Shown piece by piece: positions 18,709 to 27,740 of a stretch of DNA of 64,000 nucleotides (position 1 is its first letter; each line of letters starts with the position of its first letter). Source of the DNA: UBA5109 sp965661005 (GTDB lineage Bacteria > Pseudomonadota > Gammaproteobacteria > Pseudomonadales > Pseudohongiellaceae); the NCBI GenBank assembly GCA_965661005.1, contig CBFICB010000003.1, forward strand, positions 186,001 through 250,000, read 5' to 3'. Under the pieces are notes generated by a model. The model worked only from the letters and a program-made list of their open reading frames with translations, searched no databases and was not told where the DNA came from. The translations under genes and the position numbers were made by a program.

Positions 18709-20076
18709 TTAACGGAAGAAGCCTTGGTATAACTCTCGCTGTCTTTGCTTAGTCTCATAGAGATTTTTTTCATTCTCGAGATACCTTAACCAGGTTGCAG
18801 CTACATCTTCGCTACGCTCATCTCTGGCAGCTAATCTTACTGCTTCAAGTCCTTCATCATGGCGATTTAATTCTAGTAACGCTCTAGCCTGACGAATGTA
18901 TGCTTGATCAGATCGATCCAAGTCACCTTTATCAAAAGCATTTTCCAAAGCATCTACAGCTTCTTCAAATTGGCTCAAATTAATATAAATTGAAGACAAT
19001 CGAGAATACATCTCGCCGTCTTCAGACAACTCGGCAGCAGTTATATAAGGCTCAACAGCCATTTCATCTTCTCTGGCAAGCTGATAGCTTTGCGCTAAAC
19101 GAGCCCAGTTATCTTCATCAGAGTCCAACAGGCCCTCATCAAGTCCTTGCCTAATGACCTTGGCTGCACCCCAATAATATTCGGTATTAAACATTTGGCC
19201 TGACAAGTTGATTATCTGTCCTTCATTATCTACAAACCCAAAAGTATTCATGGCATAGATAAAATTGGCCTGCTCGTCAAAGCGCTCCAAAGCACCTAGA
19301 ACATTAACCATAAACTCCCAATCTGCAGGCTCTTTGAAAAGTACAATCATCTCTCTTGTTAGCTGAAGAGCACTATCTAGATCCTCAGTTAAAGTATATA
19401 AAGATCGAGCTAATTCATAAGTACTTTTATCAACTTGCTCTCCTTGAGCACGAGTTTGATCCATAAACTCAAGAATATAATCCAAAGAGTTTTGATAATC
19501 TTCCAAGGTATAATAGGCAATCGATATTCTTTGGAAGGCCGAGATATCTGGTTCAGGGGCCATAGCCAGGTAGTCCAGATAGGCATCGATAGAGCCAGTA
19601 TAATCTTCAACCGCAAATTTCAATTGACCTAAAAGAAGCATAGCAGCTTCCCGAGCATCTGGAGTCAAGGCATCTTCATCCATACCCAATATTAATTCCT
19701 GGTAAACTATTGCTTCTTCATAGTTTTCTTCCAGAGCCGCGAAATTAGCATAGAAGCGCCACATACTAAGTTCTTCAGCATCATTTAAGCGGCCTCGGTC
19801 ATACATATCACGAAGTTCTAATAAAACGGCATCAGCACCAGCGATATCACCCTCATCTCTTAATTCCATAATTTCTTCAAGTCGCTGATAAACAGGTCTC
19901 GAAAGAGTTTGAGCCGAACGAGCTGCTGGAGGAGCTCTTCTACCCTCTTCTTCCTCTTCCTGGGCAACTGAAGTATTAGAAAAAGTAAAGATTAAAGGCA
20001 ATGTAGCCAATAAAGCCGCTGTACGCATTAGCCGGCTGACATTAAAATAAAAAAACTTAGAAATAACTGATTTCAT
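18709..20076 (-). CDS. TPR-repeat periplasmic protein of the TonB2 cluster
   Basis: A 455-residue exported protein with a signal peptide (hydrophobic stretch around residues 18-38, cleaved near SVAQ) and an acidic run of glutamates right after it. The rest is alpha-helical, with repeated 34-residue-type motifs such as YEEAIVYQELI, YTGSIDAYLDYL and FEEAVDALENAF, so it is tetratricopeptide-like. It is the last gene after tonB, 12 bases downstream, in the order seen in Vibrio and Shewanella TonB2 clusters. There a TPR protein accompanies the energy-transduction complex. An inner start at residue 17 would also give a signal peptide. Confidence 0.82.
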   Translation of the reverse strand: MKSVISKFFYFNVSRLMRTAALLATLPLIFTFSNTSVAQEEEEEGRRAPPAARSAQTLSRPVYQRLEEIMELRDEGDIAGADAVLLELRDMYDRGRLNDAEELSMWRFYANFAALEENYEEAIVYQELILGMDEDALTPDAREAAMLLLGQLKFAVEDYTGSIDAYLDYLAMAPEPDISAFQRISIAYYTLEDYQNSLDYILEFMDQTRAQGEQVDKSTYELARSLYTLTEDLDSALQLTREMIVLFKEPADWEFMVNVLGALERFDEQANFIYAMNTFGFVDNEGQIINLSGQMFNTEYYWGAAKVIRQGLDEGLLDSDEDNWARLAQSYQLAREDEMAVEPYITAAELSEDGEMYSRLSSIYINLSQFEEAVDALENAFDKGDLDRSDQAYIRQARALLELNRHDEGLEAVRLAARDERSEDVAATWLRYLENEKNLYETKQRQRELYQGFFR

Positions 20077-20088
20077 ACAATAACCTTA

Positions 20089-20700
20089 TTATTCGTCTAC
20101 GTTATATCTAAATAAATATTGAACTCCAGTAACTGGAACAGGAACACCGTCTTCAACACGTGGATTGTATTTGAATCGTGTTACAGCGCGAACTGAAGCA
20201 TTATTGAATATATCAGGGGGATCTGCATCAACTACAATAGGATCAATCACAGTACCTGTCTCGGTAACCGTAAACATAACCAAACACCAACCTTCAATAC
20301 CTCTAGATAGAGCTCGGTTAGGGTACTGAGGGGGGACCGTTACGATTGGCAGCATTTCAGAATCATTAATACCAACAACAGCAGTCGCATCAATAGCTCC
20401 CATATCTATATCAACACGAGCAACATTGATGCTATCGCCTGCGTTCATATCCATCATATCTACGTCCATATCAGGTAGATCAGGAACCTCTTCGGGTACG
20501 TCGGGCTCATCAGGTTTCGGCTCAACCCTCGCAACTTCAATTTCCATCTCAGGTATTGTTATATCAGCAATACGGATTGAAGTCCTAACTTCCTGCTCTC
20601 CTCCGCCAGTCGCAATAAGCGCCTGCATAAGATAAAACAAGGAAAAAGTTATTGCTCCTCCGAATAAAACTGCTACTAAAGCGTTAACTGTTCTAATCAT
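20089..20700 (-). CDS. tonB: TonB2-type energy transducer
   Basis: TonB links the proton-motive force of the ExbB-ExbD motor to outer-membrane receptors for iron complexes, vitamins or glycans. The 203-residue protein has one N-terminal membrane anchor (about residues 5-27). A short Pro/Glu/Asp-rich periplasmic linker (EPKPDEPDVPEEVPDLP) follows. The C-terminal TonB domain shows YPNRALSRGIEGWCLVMF and RFKYNPRVEDG. It is shorter than E. coli TonB, as are the TonB2 proteins of marine bacteria. It starts two bases after the exbD stop. Confidence 0.9.
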   Translation of the reverse strand: MIRTVNALVAVLFGGAITFSLFYLMQALIATGGGEQEVRTSIRIADITIPEMEIEVARVEPKPDEPDVPEEVPDLPDMDVDMMDMNAGDSINVARVDIDMGAIDATAVVGINDSEMLPIVTVPPQYPNRALSRGIEGWCLVMFTVTETGTVIDPIVVDADPPDIFNNASVRAVTRFKYNPRVEDGVPVPVTGVQYLFRYNVDE

Positions 20701-20702
20701 GA

Positions 20703-21107
20703 CTATTCCTCCGCAGCTATCTGAACACTGCCAATGCCAGCTTCACGAGCTGCACTCATAACTGTCATGACATGTTCGTTTGTGGCTGATTGGTCGGCTT
20801 GAATAATAACAGGCGCATTAGGTGCATCAGCCAATCGTTGCTCTAAGCGAAATCTCAAATTTCTAGGTTCAATAATATCACCATCCATAAAAATATCACC
20901 CGATGGAGAAATGGCTACCAGTATTGGGTCAAGATTTGTAAATACAGCCATAGAAGCTTGTGGCTTGACAACATCATATCCGGCTTCTTTAACAAAAACC
21001 GCCGTTACAATGAAAAATATGAGCAGAATAAATACTACATCCAACATTGGAGTGAGATCTATTTCACCTGCTTGGCCTTCTTCTTTATCTTTCGCTAAAC
21101 TTCTCAT
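20703..21107 (-). CDS. exbD: Biopolymer transport protein ExbD
   Basis: ExbD is the peptidoglycan-facing partner of the ExbB motor. The 134-residue protein has the standard cytoplasmic N-terminus, one membrane segment and a periplasmic domain. The conserved membrane aspartate that carries protons is visible in LTPMLDVVFILLIFF at about residue 23. It lies 50 bases after exbB2 and 2 bases before tonB, within one cluster. Confidence 0.92.
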   Translation of the reverse strand: MRSLAKDKEEGQAGEIDLTPMLDVVFILLIFFIVTAVFVKEAGYDVVKPQASMAVFTNLDPILVAISPSGDIFMDGDIIEPRNLRFRLEQRLADAPNAPVIIQADQSATNEHVMTVMSAAREAGIGSVQIAAEE

Positions 21108-21157
21108 AATTATTTGTTTATATTTAGTTAGTTACATTAGCCATTTAAAGTAGAGTA

Positions 21158-21691
21158 TTATGCGTGTTGAACTGTTAAATGATCTTCTAAAAGTTCAATT
21201 TCCCTATTAGATTTATGCTTAATCCAATTGCTAGCAAAAATACCAGATAATGCTCCAACCATACCCGCCATTGTCGGAATAGTTGCTTTAGCAACACCAC
21301 CAGACATTTGCTTCGCATCTCCACCACCGGTAACTGCCATGACATAAAACACTTCAATCATACCTGTTACCGTACCTAACAAACCCAGAAGAGGACAAAC
21401 CACTACTAGCGCTTCAATCATAGGGATTGGTGATTTCAAATCAAGAGAAACTCTAGATACCAGTTCTTGACGAACAGCATGAGCATGCCATGATTTCTTA
21501 TCTGAACGTTTCTCCCATTCAGACAATGCAGCTGCAGTGTTCTTTTTATGCACAGTATTTAAGAACCAGAGCCTTTCGAACATAAGACTCCATTTCACAA
21601 ATAAAAGCAAAGCTATTAACCAGAGTACTGGGCCACCTCTGTCCATAAAGTCAGAGATGGCTTCAAGACTAGCCTGAAAAAAGTCAAACAT
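21158..21691 (-). CDS. exbB: ExbB2 / MotA-TolQ-ExbB proton channel protein
   Basis: This short ExbB is the proton-channel subunit of the TonB2 energising complex. Of its 177 residues, an N-terminal membrane segment (about 17-40) precedes a cytoplasmic part. Two further membrane helices carry the family motif LLGLLGTVTGMIEVF near residue 105 and TIPTMAGMVGALSGIFA near 140. It follows the long ExbB-family protein by 26 bases. Confidence 0.91.
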   Translation of the reverse strand: MFDFFQASLEAISDFMDRGGPVLWLIALLLFVKWSLMFERLWFLNTVHKKNTAAALSEWEKRSDKKSWHAHAVRQELVSRVSLDLKSPIPMIEALVVVCPLLGLLGTVTGMIEVFYVMAVTGGGDAKQMSGGVAKATIPTMAGMVGALSGIFASNWIKHKSNREIELLEDHLTVQHA

Positions 21692-21717
21692 AAGTTATCC
21701 TCCTAAAAAAGCGTAGC

Positions 21718-23133
21718 CTAAGCGCTTGCGCCTGTACTTTCAGCTTTTCTAGCGATAATCCCAGTGGCTTGCTCTTCCATAACATGGAGAATTCGATCAC
21801 TACGACTTTTAATCAGAGTGTGTATCAACACTGTTGGGATTGCTACTGAAATACCCAGTACAGTAGTCACCAGAGCGCCAGAGATACCACCAGCCATAAT
21901 CTGCGGATCACCGGTACCAAACAATGTAATTTGCTGGAACACCTCAATCATACCTGTAACAGTACCAAGCAGCCCCATCAAAGGTGCAACAGTAGAAATG
22001 ATCTTAACAAGGGTCAGGAACCTTTCTAAAGCAGGTGTTTCCTGCAAAATAGCCTCACCTAACTTAAGCTCAAGTGTTTCAATATCCATATTCTTATCAT
22101 TTTCATAAACCATTAGTACGCGGCCAAGTGGGTTGTTTTTGCTTGGCTTAGCAGTATTTTTTAACTGCGAGTTTACTTTGGCACCAACAAAGGTCAGGTA
22201 AATCATTTTATAAATAGCAAACAACATAGCAACTATACCGACGATGATAATAATCGAGCCGATAGTTCCACCCTGCTCACCATACCGTGTTTGAAAATCA
22301 GGGCTACTGATCAATGCTGCCAGGTAGGAACCACCTGTTGGGCCAGTTGGGTCAATACCAACTCTGGTAAAGCCTGAGGTAGAATTTTGCAGACCTAAAG
22401 CCGCATCCTGGTAGAAGCTTGGACTAAATGTCCCTCCAGAAGGCTGAGCCGGCAAAACACTAAGACGTCCAGTACTAGAGTCATATTGCAGGTATTCGCC
22501 ATTCGATACAATATTGTAGGATCCAATACGAACAACTTCCTGTGTGTTTTGAGCACCATCTGACGCGGCAACAGGCGCATTGAATTTGACTATGCGTCCG
22601 GACTCTGTCATTTCTTGTTGTAAAAAGAACCAAAGTCGCTCTAGCTCTTCAATACTAGGAAGCTGTGAATCACTTGCCATAATGCCAGCAAGATCAGTCA
22701 GAAACTCTTCACGCCCATTAAACTGCGCACTAACAAGGGACTGCTCGAAATTACTACGAGTATCACCTACTACTCCAGCAATTGTTCCAAATAGCTCCTC
22801 TAGATCACCAATTCGCTCTTGCAGTGTTTCATTACGCTGAGCCTTGATAAGTTCATTCTCGTCATAAGTATTTTCTAATTGAGCACTAATCGCCTCTTCT
22901 TCTTCACGAGCAGCAATCATTTGATCAAGCAATTGCTGGCGTTGATTAACATTGCTCTCAAAGCGAGCGATGCGATCACGCTGTTCTTGTGTTTCAGTCA
23001 GGGTAGCATTCTCTACCAACTGTAATAATTCATCCAAGCTTCTGGGATCTGCTTCTTGCGCACCTGCCTGTATGGAAGATAAACAAAAAGTTGCCGAAGC
23101 CAGTGTTAAACCTAAAGTTTTAATTAATTTCAT
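21718..23133 (-). CDS. TtpC-like long ExbB-family protein
   Basis: A 471-residue ExbB homologue with a signal peptide (cleaved near IQAGAQ), a long coiled-coil-rich periplasmic domain (about residues 25-280) and a C-terminal MotA/TolQ/ExbB domain. That domain contains MGLLGTVTGMIEVFQ near residue 393. The layout matches TtpC of Vibrio TonB2 systems, which is needed along with ExbB2 and ExbD2. It starts five bases after the DUF3450 gene and the two are surely co-transcribed. It should sit in the inner membrane with its N-terminal part in the periplasm. Confidence 0.88.
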   Translation of the reverse strand: MKLIKTLGLTLASATFCLSSIQAGAQEADPRSLDELLQLVENATLTETQEQRDRIARFESNVNQRQQLLDQMIAAREEEEAISAQLENTYDENELIKAQRNETLQERIGDLEELFGTIAGVVGDTRSNFEQSLVSAQFNGREEFLTDLAGIMASDSQLPSIEELERLWFFLQQEMTESGRIVKFNAPVAASDGAQNTQEVVRIGSYNIVSNGEYLQYDSSTGRLSVLPAQPSGGTFSPSFYQDAALGLQNSTSGFTRVGIDPTGPTGGSYLAALISSPDFQTRYGEQGGTIGSIIIIVGIVAMLFAIYKMIYLTFVGAKVNSQLKNTAKPSKNNPLGRVLMVYENDKNMDIETLELKLGEAILQETPALERFLTLVKIISTVAPLMGLLGTVTGMIEVFQQITLFGTGDPQIMAGGISGALVTTVLGISVAIPTVLIHTLIKSRSDRILHVMEEQATGIIARKAESTGASA

Positions 23134-23138
23134 GTCTC

Positions 23139-23933
23139 TTACTCCGGAGCTGGTATCGGTAAATCTAGAAGTTGAGTGGTTTCAAGTTGCTGAGCCATAC
23201 GAATCCCAAGAGCTACAGGGCGTCTATAGTCATCGTCTAAAGCTACCCACTGATTCGCAGCCTTATCCCAAGCACCAGTAGCGTTTTGGTCACTGGTTTG
23301 ATAAAGCAGAGCAACACGGCCAACTCTAAGAATGTCAACATCACGCTCTACACCATCGATTTCCAGGGTGTCAGTATAATGAGCAATGCCTCGACCATAA
23401 TCATTTTCAATCTGATAGGCTTGCAGGACTAAACGGAATTTTTCAGCAACGTTGACACTAGAATCGTCAAAAGTATCTCTTATCGTATTTAAACGTTCTT
23501 GTCGCTCTTCTACCTGGAATGGGATATCCAAAGCAACAAATTGTTCAAGTCCTTGCATCATCCTTTCCATTAAGGGAGCAATTTGTCTTTGCAGTTCGGC
23601 GGCTTGAGCTATAGACAGATCATACTCAGCAATCGTTCTTTCTTGCTCAGCGATTGTACGCCTCATGCCAGCGTTATAAATTTCAAGACCATCAACCAGC
23701 TTAGCTTCGTCTCGATACTCGAAAGTGAGTTCTGATGACTCATCGGACAACTGATTAATCTGTACCTGCATTTCTGCACCCATGGCAAAGACCTCAGCTG
23801 ACTGTGAAGAAATTTGGTCAAGGATACTTGTGTTAATGACAGTGTCTTGAGCCGAAACTGGCCCAATATTAAGTAATACTGGCGCTACCAGTAAGGAAGC
23901 AAACATATGCTTCTTAAAACGTTGGTGTTTCAT
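23139..23933 (-). CDS. DUF3450 periplasmic coiled-coil protein
   Basis: A 264-residue exported protein with a signal peptide (cleaved near VSAQD, residue 29). A long heptad-like helical region (about 50-130) suggests a coiled coil. The rest ends in RPVALGIRMAQQLE. It matches the DUF3450 family, regularly the first gene of TonB2/TtpC clusters in Vibrio, Shewanella and other marine gammaproteobacteria. The biochemical role is unproven. As the first gene of the cluster, it should carry the promoter. Confidence 0.83.
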   Translation of the reverse strand: MKHQRFKKHMFASLLVAPVLLNIGPVSAQDTVINTSILDQISSQSAEVFAMGAEMQVQINQLSDESSELTFEYRDEAKLVDGLEIYNAGMRRTIAEQERTIAEYDLSIAQAAELQRQIAPLMERMMQGLEQFVALDIPFQVEERQERLNTIRDTFDDSSVNVAEKFRLVLQAYQIENDYGRGIAHYTDTLEIDGVERDVDILRVGRVALLYQTSDQNATGAWDKAANQWVALDDDYRRPVALGIRMAQQLETTQLLDLPIPAPE

Positions 23934-24061
23934 GAGTCATCCCATTTAATTTAATTATAAATATAAGAAACTTTTTTTATGTGTTTTTATTTCAAACAAG
24001 CGAGTGACGAAAAAATATTTTTTAAATATCTGCTCACCCTAAGATCAAAATCTGTTTGAAA

Positions 24062-24067
24062 ATTATA
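24062..24067 (-). promoter_or_regulatory. Possible -10 box of the TonB2 cluster
   Basis: A perfect TATAAT on the minus strand lies about 130 bases before the DUF3450 gene. There is no good -35 at 17 bases, so a regulator may be needed. No clear Fur box was seen around it. Confidence 0.35.
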
Positions 24068-24177
24068 CCCCACCCTCACTCAAATAGGCAGAGGAACGGA
24101 GCATATCAAATAGTTTAAGCATATTGAACAATAAAATGACTAATATTTGATTGTTCCACTCAATAATTTCACTTTGT

Positions 24178-25050
24178 TCACCAGCCAGCTGCTTCTTTGA
24201 GCCCATTGCCTATCTCAGCCAGACTTCTCACGGTCGTTACGCCAGCATCATTTAAAGCCGAGAACTTCTCATCCGCGGTCCCTTTGCCTCCGGAAATTAT
24301 TGCTCCAGCATGTCCCATTCGCTTACCTGGGGGAGCAGTAACACCAGCGATATAAGAAACAACCGGCTTGCTCACATGATCTTTAATATAAGCAGCTGCT
24401 TCTTCCTCCGCAGTACCTCCAATCTCTCCAATCATCACTATGGCTTCAGTTTGACTGTCTTTTTCAAGTAAGCTCAAAATATCTATGAAGCTGGACCCTG
24501 GAATAGGGTCTCCTCCTATCCCAACGCACGTTGATTGCCCAAATCCAGCATCAGTGGTTTGCTTGACAGCTTCATAAGTGAGCGTCCCTGATCTTGATAC
24601 AATGCCCACCTTGCCAGGCAAGTGTATATGTCCAGGCATAATGCCAATCTTGGACTCACCTGGTGTTATGATACCCGGACAATTTGGCCCAATTAGTCTG
24701 ACTCCCTCGCGATCGCAAACGACTTTTACATCCAGCATATCGAGTGTTGGGATACCTTCGGTAATACAAACAATTAATTTAATACCTGCAGCAACGGCTT
24801 CCAGAATTGAATCTTTACAAAATGGAGCAGGAACATAAATCACAGAAGCTTCTGCAGCAGTTTCACTCACAGCATCAGCTACGGTATTGAAAACCGGCAA
24901 GTCCAAATGAACCTGGCCACCTTTTCCTGGAGTAACACCTCCGACCATCCTGGTTCCATAATCTATTGCTTGTTCTGAGTGATAAGTACCCTGTGAGCCT
25001 GTAAACCCCTGACAAATAACTTTGGTATCCTTGTTTAATAAAATGCTCAT
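24178..25050 (-). CDS. sucD: Succinyl-CoA synthetase alpha subunit
   Basis: SucD carries the phosphohistidine of succinyl-CoA synthetase, which makes ATP or GTP from succinyl-CoA. The 290 residues are a standard length. The CoA-binding Rossmann domain opens with VICQGFTGSQGTYH. The catalytic histidine is visible in GKRMGHAGAI near residue 247. The start overlaps the sucC stop by four bases (ATGA), so translation is probably coupled. It is the last gene of the sdh-suc run. Confidence 0.97.
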   Translation of the reverse strand: MSILLNKDTKVICQGFTGSQGTYHSEQAIDYGTRMVGGVTPGKGGQVHLDLPVFNTVADAVSETAAEASVIYVPAPFCKDSILEAVAAGIKLIVCITEGIPTLDMLDVKVVCDREGVRLIGPNCPGIITPGESKIGIMPGHIHLPGKVGIVSRSGTLTYEAVKQTTDAGFGQSTCVGIGGDPIPGSSFIDILSLLEKDSQTEAIVMIGEIGGTAEEEAAAYIKDHVSKPVVSYIAGVTAPPGKRMGHAGAIISGGKGTADEKFSALNDAGVTTVRSLAEIGNGLKEAAGW

Positions 25051-26216
25051 TGTGCACCCTCCGCTGCTTTAACTACTTTTTCAGCAGCATCTGAAAGACT
25101 AGTTGCAGCAATAATATTCAAACCACTTTCAGCTAACACCTTGGTTCCGAGCTCCGCATTATTACCTTCCAAACGAACAATCACTGGAACTTTGACCCCT
25201 ACTTCTTGGACCGCGCCAATAATCCCCTCTGCAATCAAATCACAGCGGACTATGCCTCCGAAAATATTCACCAAGACTGCTTTAACATTTTTATCTGACA
25301 GAATAATTTTAAATGCCTCAGATACTCTTTCTTTAGTCGCACCACCTCCCACATCCAAAAAGTTTGCAGGTTGTCCTCCATGCAATTTAACGATGTCCAT
25401 CGTTCCCATCGCCAATCCGGCACCGTTGACCATACAGCCAATATTTCCTTCCAATGCAACATAATTTAATTCCCACAATGCCGCCTGGGCTTCTCTTTCA
25501 TCTTCCTGAGAAGGATCATGCATTTCTTTGATCTTTGGCTGCCTATATAAAGCGTTACCATCAATATTTAACTTGGCATCCAAACAATGTAAATCACCTT
25601 CAGAAGTAATCACTAGAGGATTTATTTCCAACAGCGCCAAATCACAGTCTTGGAATATCTTGGCCAAGCCCAAAAATATCTTTGTAAACTGTTTAACCTG
25701 ATCCGCATTAAGTCCAAGCTTAAATGCTAATTCTCTACCCTGATAGGGTTGAGCTCCGACCAGGGGATCAATTGTCGCCTTTAAAATAAGTTCTGGCGTT
25801 TCTTCGGCTACTTTCTCAATTTCAACACCGCCTTCCGTAGAAGCCATAAACACAATGCGCCTTGAAGATCGGTCAATAACTGCCCCCAAATAAAGTTCCT
25901 GGTCAATATTAGTACATGACTCGACTAAAATTTTACTGACAGGCTGCCCGTCTTTATCGGTTTGGTAAGTAACCAGATTTTTCCCTAGCCAGCTCTCAGC
26001 AAAAGATTTTATTTCATCCTTACTGGTAACCAGCTTCACTCCTCCAGCTTTACCGCGCCCACCAGCATGCACCTGGGCTTTAACCACCCATTCATCACCA
26101 CCTATTTTATCCGCAGCTGCTACAGCTTCAGCAGGAGTGGCACATGCAAAGCCAACAGACACAGGCAATCCATATTCAGCAAACAGCCGTTTTGCCTGAT
26201 ATTCGTGTATATTCAT
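25047..26216 (-). CDS. sucC: Succinyl-CoA synthetase beta subunit
   Basis: SucC is the nucleotide- and succinate-binding subunit of succinyl-CoA synthetase. The 389-residue protein begins with MNIHEYQAKRLFAEYG and has an ATP-grasp domain with VKAQVHAGGRGKAGGV near residue 46. A C-terminal domain carries NIFGGIVRCD. Both features and length match the ADP-forming enzyme of gammaproteobacteria. It lies between lpd and sucD. Confidence 0.97.
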   Translation of the reverse strand: MNIHEYQAKRLFAEYGLPVSVGFACATPAEAVAAADKIGGDEWVVKAQVHAGGRGKAGGVKLVTSKDEIKSFAESWLGKNLVTYQTDKDGQPVSKILVESCTNIDQELYLGAVIDRSSRRIVFMASTEGGVEIEKVAEETPELILKATIDPLVGAQPYQGRELAFKLGLNADQVKQFTKIFLGLAKIFQDCDLALLEINPLVITSEGDLHCLDAKLNIDGNALYRQPKIKEMHDPSQEDEREAQAALWELNYVALEGNIGCMVNGAGLAMGTMDIVKLHGGQPANFLDVGGGATKERVSEAFKIILSDKNVKAVLVNIFGGIVRCDLIAEGIIGAVQEVGVKVPVIVRLEGNNAELGTKVLAESGLNIIAATSLSDAAEKVVKAAEGAQ

Positions 26217-26273
26217 TCGAAGAATACCTTTCTTTGATTGTTATAAAGATTATTTAAACAGAAATTAACTTAC

Positions 26274-27719
26274 TTATCTTTTCTTGCGATTCGGCATATG
26301 AATAGCATGCCCATTAACAGCTAAAGCAGCCTCATGTACAGCCTCACTCAATGCTGGATGAGAAAAGACAGTCATGCCGATATCTTCCGCACTAGTACTG
26401 AACTCCATTGCTACTGTTACAGTCTGAACCAAATCGGCTGCCGAAGGCCCAATGATGTGACAACCTAACACACGGTCAGTTTTTGCATCCGCTATCATTT
26501 TGACCAAGCCATCTGAATCATTAGCAGCCACAGCTCGACCAACGGCAAGAAAAGGGAAAGTGCCTACCTTATAGTCAACATTTTCAGCCTTTAATTGCTC
26601 CTCAGTTTTTCCTACAGACGCAATCTCAGGATGAGTGTAGATAACAGAAGGGATTAAATCATAATTCATAGCCGCTTTTTGGCCTGCAATAATTTCCGCA
26701 ACCATAACACCTTCTTCTGATCCTTTATGCGCCAGCATTGGACCGCGCACGACATCACCAACTGCATAAACTCCAGGTATATTGGTTAGACAGTGCTCAT
26801 CAACTTTAATGAATCCTCTGTCATCTTTTTCTATACCGCAATCTTCAGATAATAAACCTTCGGTATAAGGTCTTCGGCCAACACACACAATTAATTTATC
26901 GAATATAATTTCCTGGTCACCTTCTTTATCTTTATATTGCACAGTGACTGAAGGCGACTTGCCTTTTTTAACTTTGCTTCCAGTTACCATAGCGCCGAGA
27001 CGAATATCTAAACCTTGTTTCGTCAGTATTTTTTTTGCCTCCTTGGCTATTTGTTGATCGACTGTAGGCAGAAAATTTTCAGTAGCCTCAAGAACAACCA
27101 CGTCAGAACCTAAACGCGACCAAACTGAACCTAACTCAAGGCCAATTACCCCCGCTCCTATTACACCAAGGCGCTTAGGAATTTCTTGAAACTCAAGTGC
27201 ACCAGTAGAATCAACGATAGTATTTCCATCAGTAGGTGTTGGAGGAATTTCAATGGGAACAGAGCCGGCCGCAATAATGACATGGTCAGCTGAAAGTGTT
27301 TGAGTTTCCCCACCACTTGAAGTGACTTCTACTTTTTTATCTTTGAGCAATTTTCCAGTGCCAGATATCGGGGTTACTTTATTGGCTTGAAATAATCCAC
27401 CAATACCACCAGCCATTTGCTTAACCACTTTCTGTTTACGCTCAATCATTTTCGGTACATCTAAAGAAATCTCACCAGTTCCAATACCATGTGCTTCAAA
27501 TGCATGTTTTGCTTCCAGATACTTGTGAGAAGAATCCAGCAAGGCTTTGGATGGAATACAGCCAACATTCAGACAAGTACCACCAAATACTGGCTTATTG
27601 TCTTTATCAAGCCACTTCTCGATACAAGCTGTATTAAATCCCAACTGAGCTGCACGAATGGCGGCAACATACCCGGCAGGGCCGGCTCCTATAACTATTA
27701 CGTCATAATCTGCTGACAT
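26274..27719 (-). CDS. lpd: Dihydrolipoamide dehydrogenase (E3)
   Basis: Lpd reoxidises the lipoyl arms of the 2-oxoglutarate dehydrogenase complex, passing electrons through FAD to NAD. The redox disulfide is Cys49-Cys54 in GGTCLNVGCIPSK. The FAD motif is GAGPAGYVAA, the NAD motif is GVIGAGVIGLELG, and the catalytic pair is in HPALSEAVHEAAL near the C-terminus. Its place between sucB and sucC matches Pseudomonas rather than E. coli. The enzyme may also serve pyruvate dehydrogenase or the glycine cleavage system if no second copy exists. Confidence 0.95.
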   Translation of the reverse strand: MSADYDVIVIGAGPAGYVAAIRAAQLGFNTACIEKWLDKDNKPVFGGTCLNVGCIPSKALLDSSHKYLEAKHAFEAHGIGTGEISLDVPKMIERKQKVVKQMAGGIGGLFQANKVTPISGTGKLLKDKKVEVTSSGGETQTLSADHVIIAAGSVPIEIPPTPTDGNTIVDSTGALEFQEIPKRLGVIGAGVIGLELGSVWSRLGSDVVVLEATENFLPTVDQQIAKEAKKILTKQGLDIRLGAMVTGSKVKKGKSPSVTVQYKDKEGDQEIIFDKLIVCVGRRPYTEGLLSEDCGIEKDDRGFIKVDEHCLTNIPGVYAVGDVVRGPMLAHKGSEEGVMVAEIIAGQKAAMNYDLIPSVIYTHPEIASVGKTEEQLKAENVDYKVGTFPFLAVGRAVAANDSDGLVKMIADAKTDRVLGCHIIGPSAADLVQTVTVAMEFSTSAEDIGMTVFSHPALSEAVHEAALAVNGHAIHMPNRKKR

Positions 27720-27740
27720 GTTTTTCCCTATTTCTTTTAA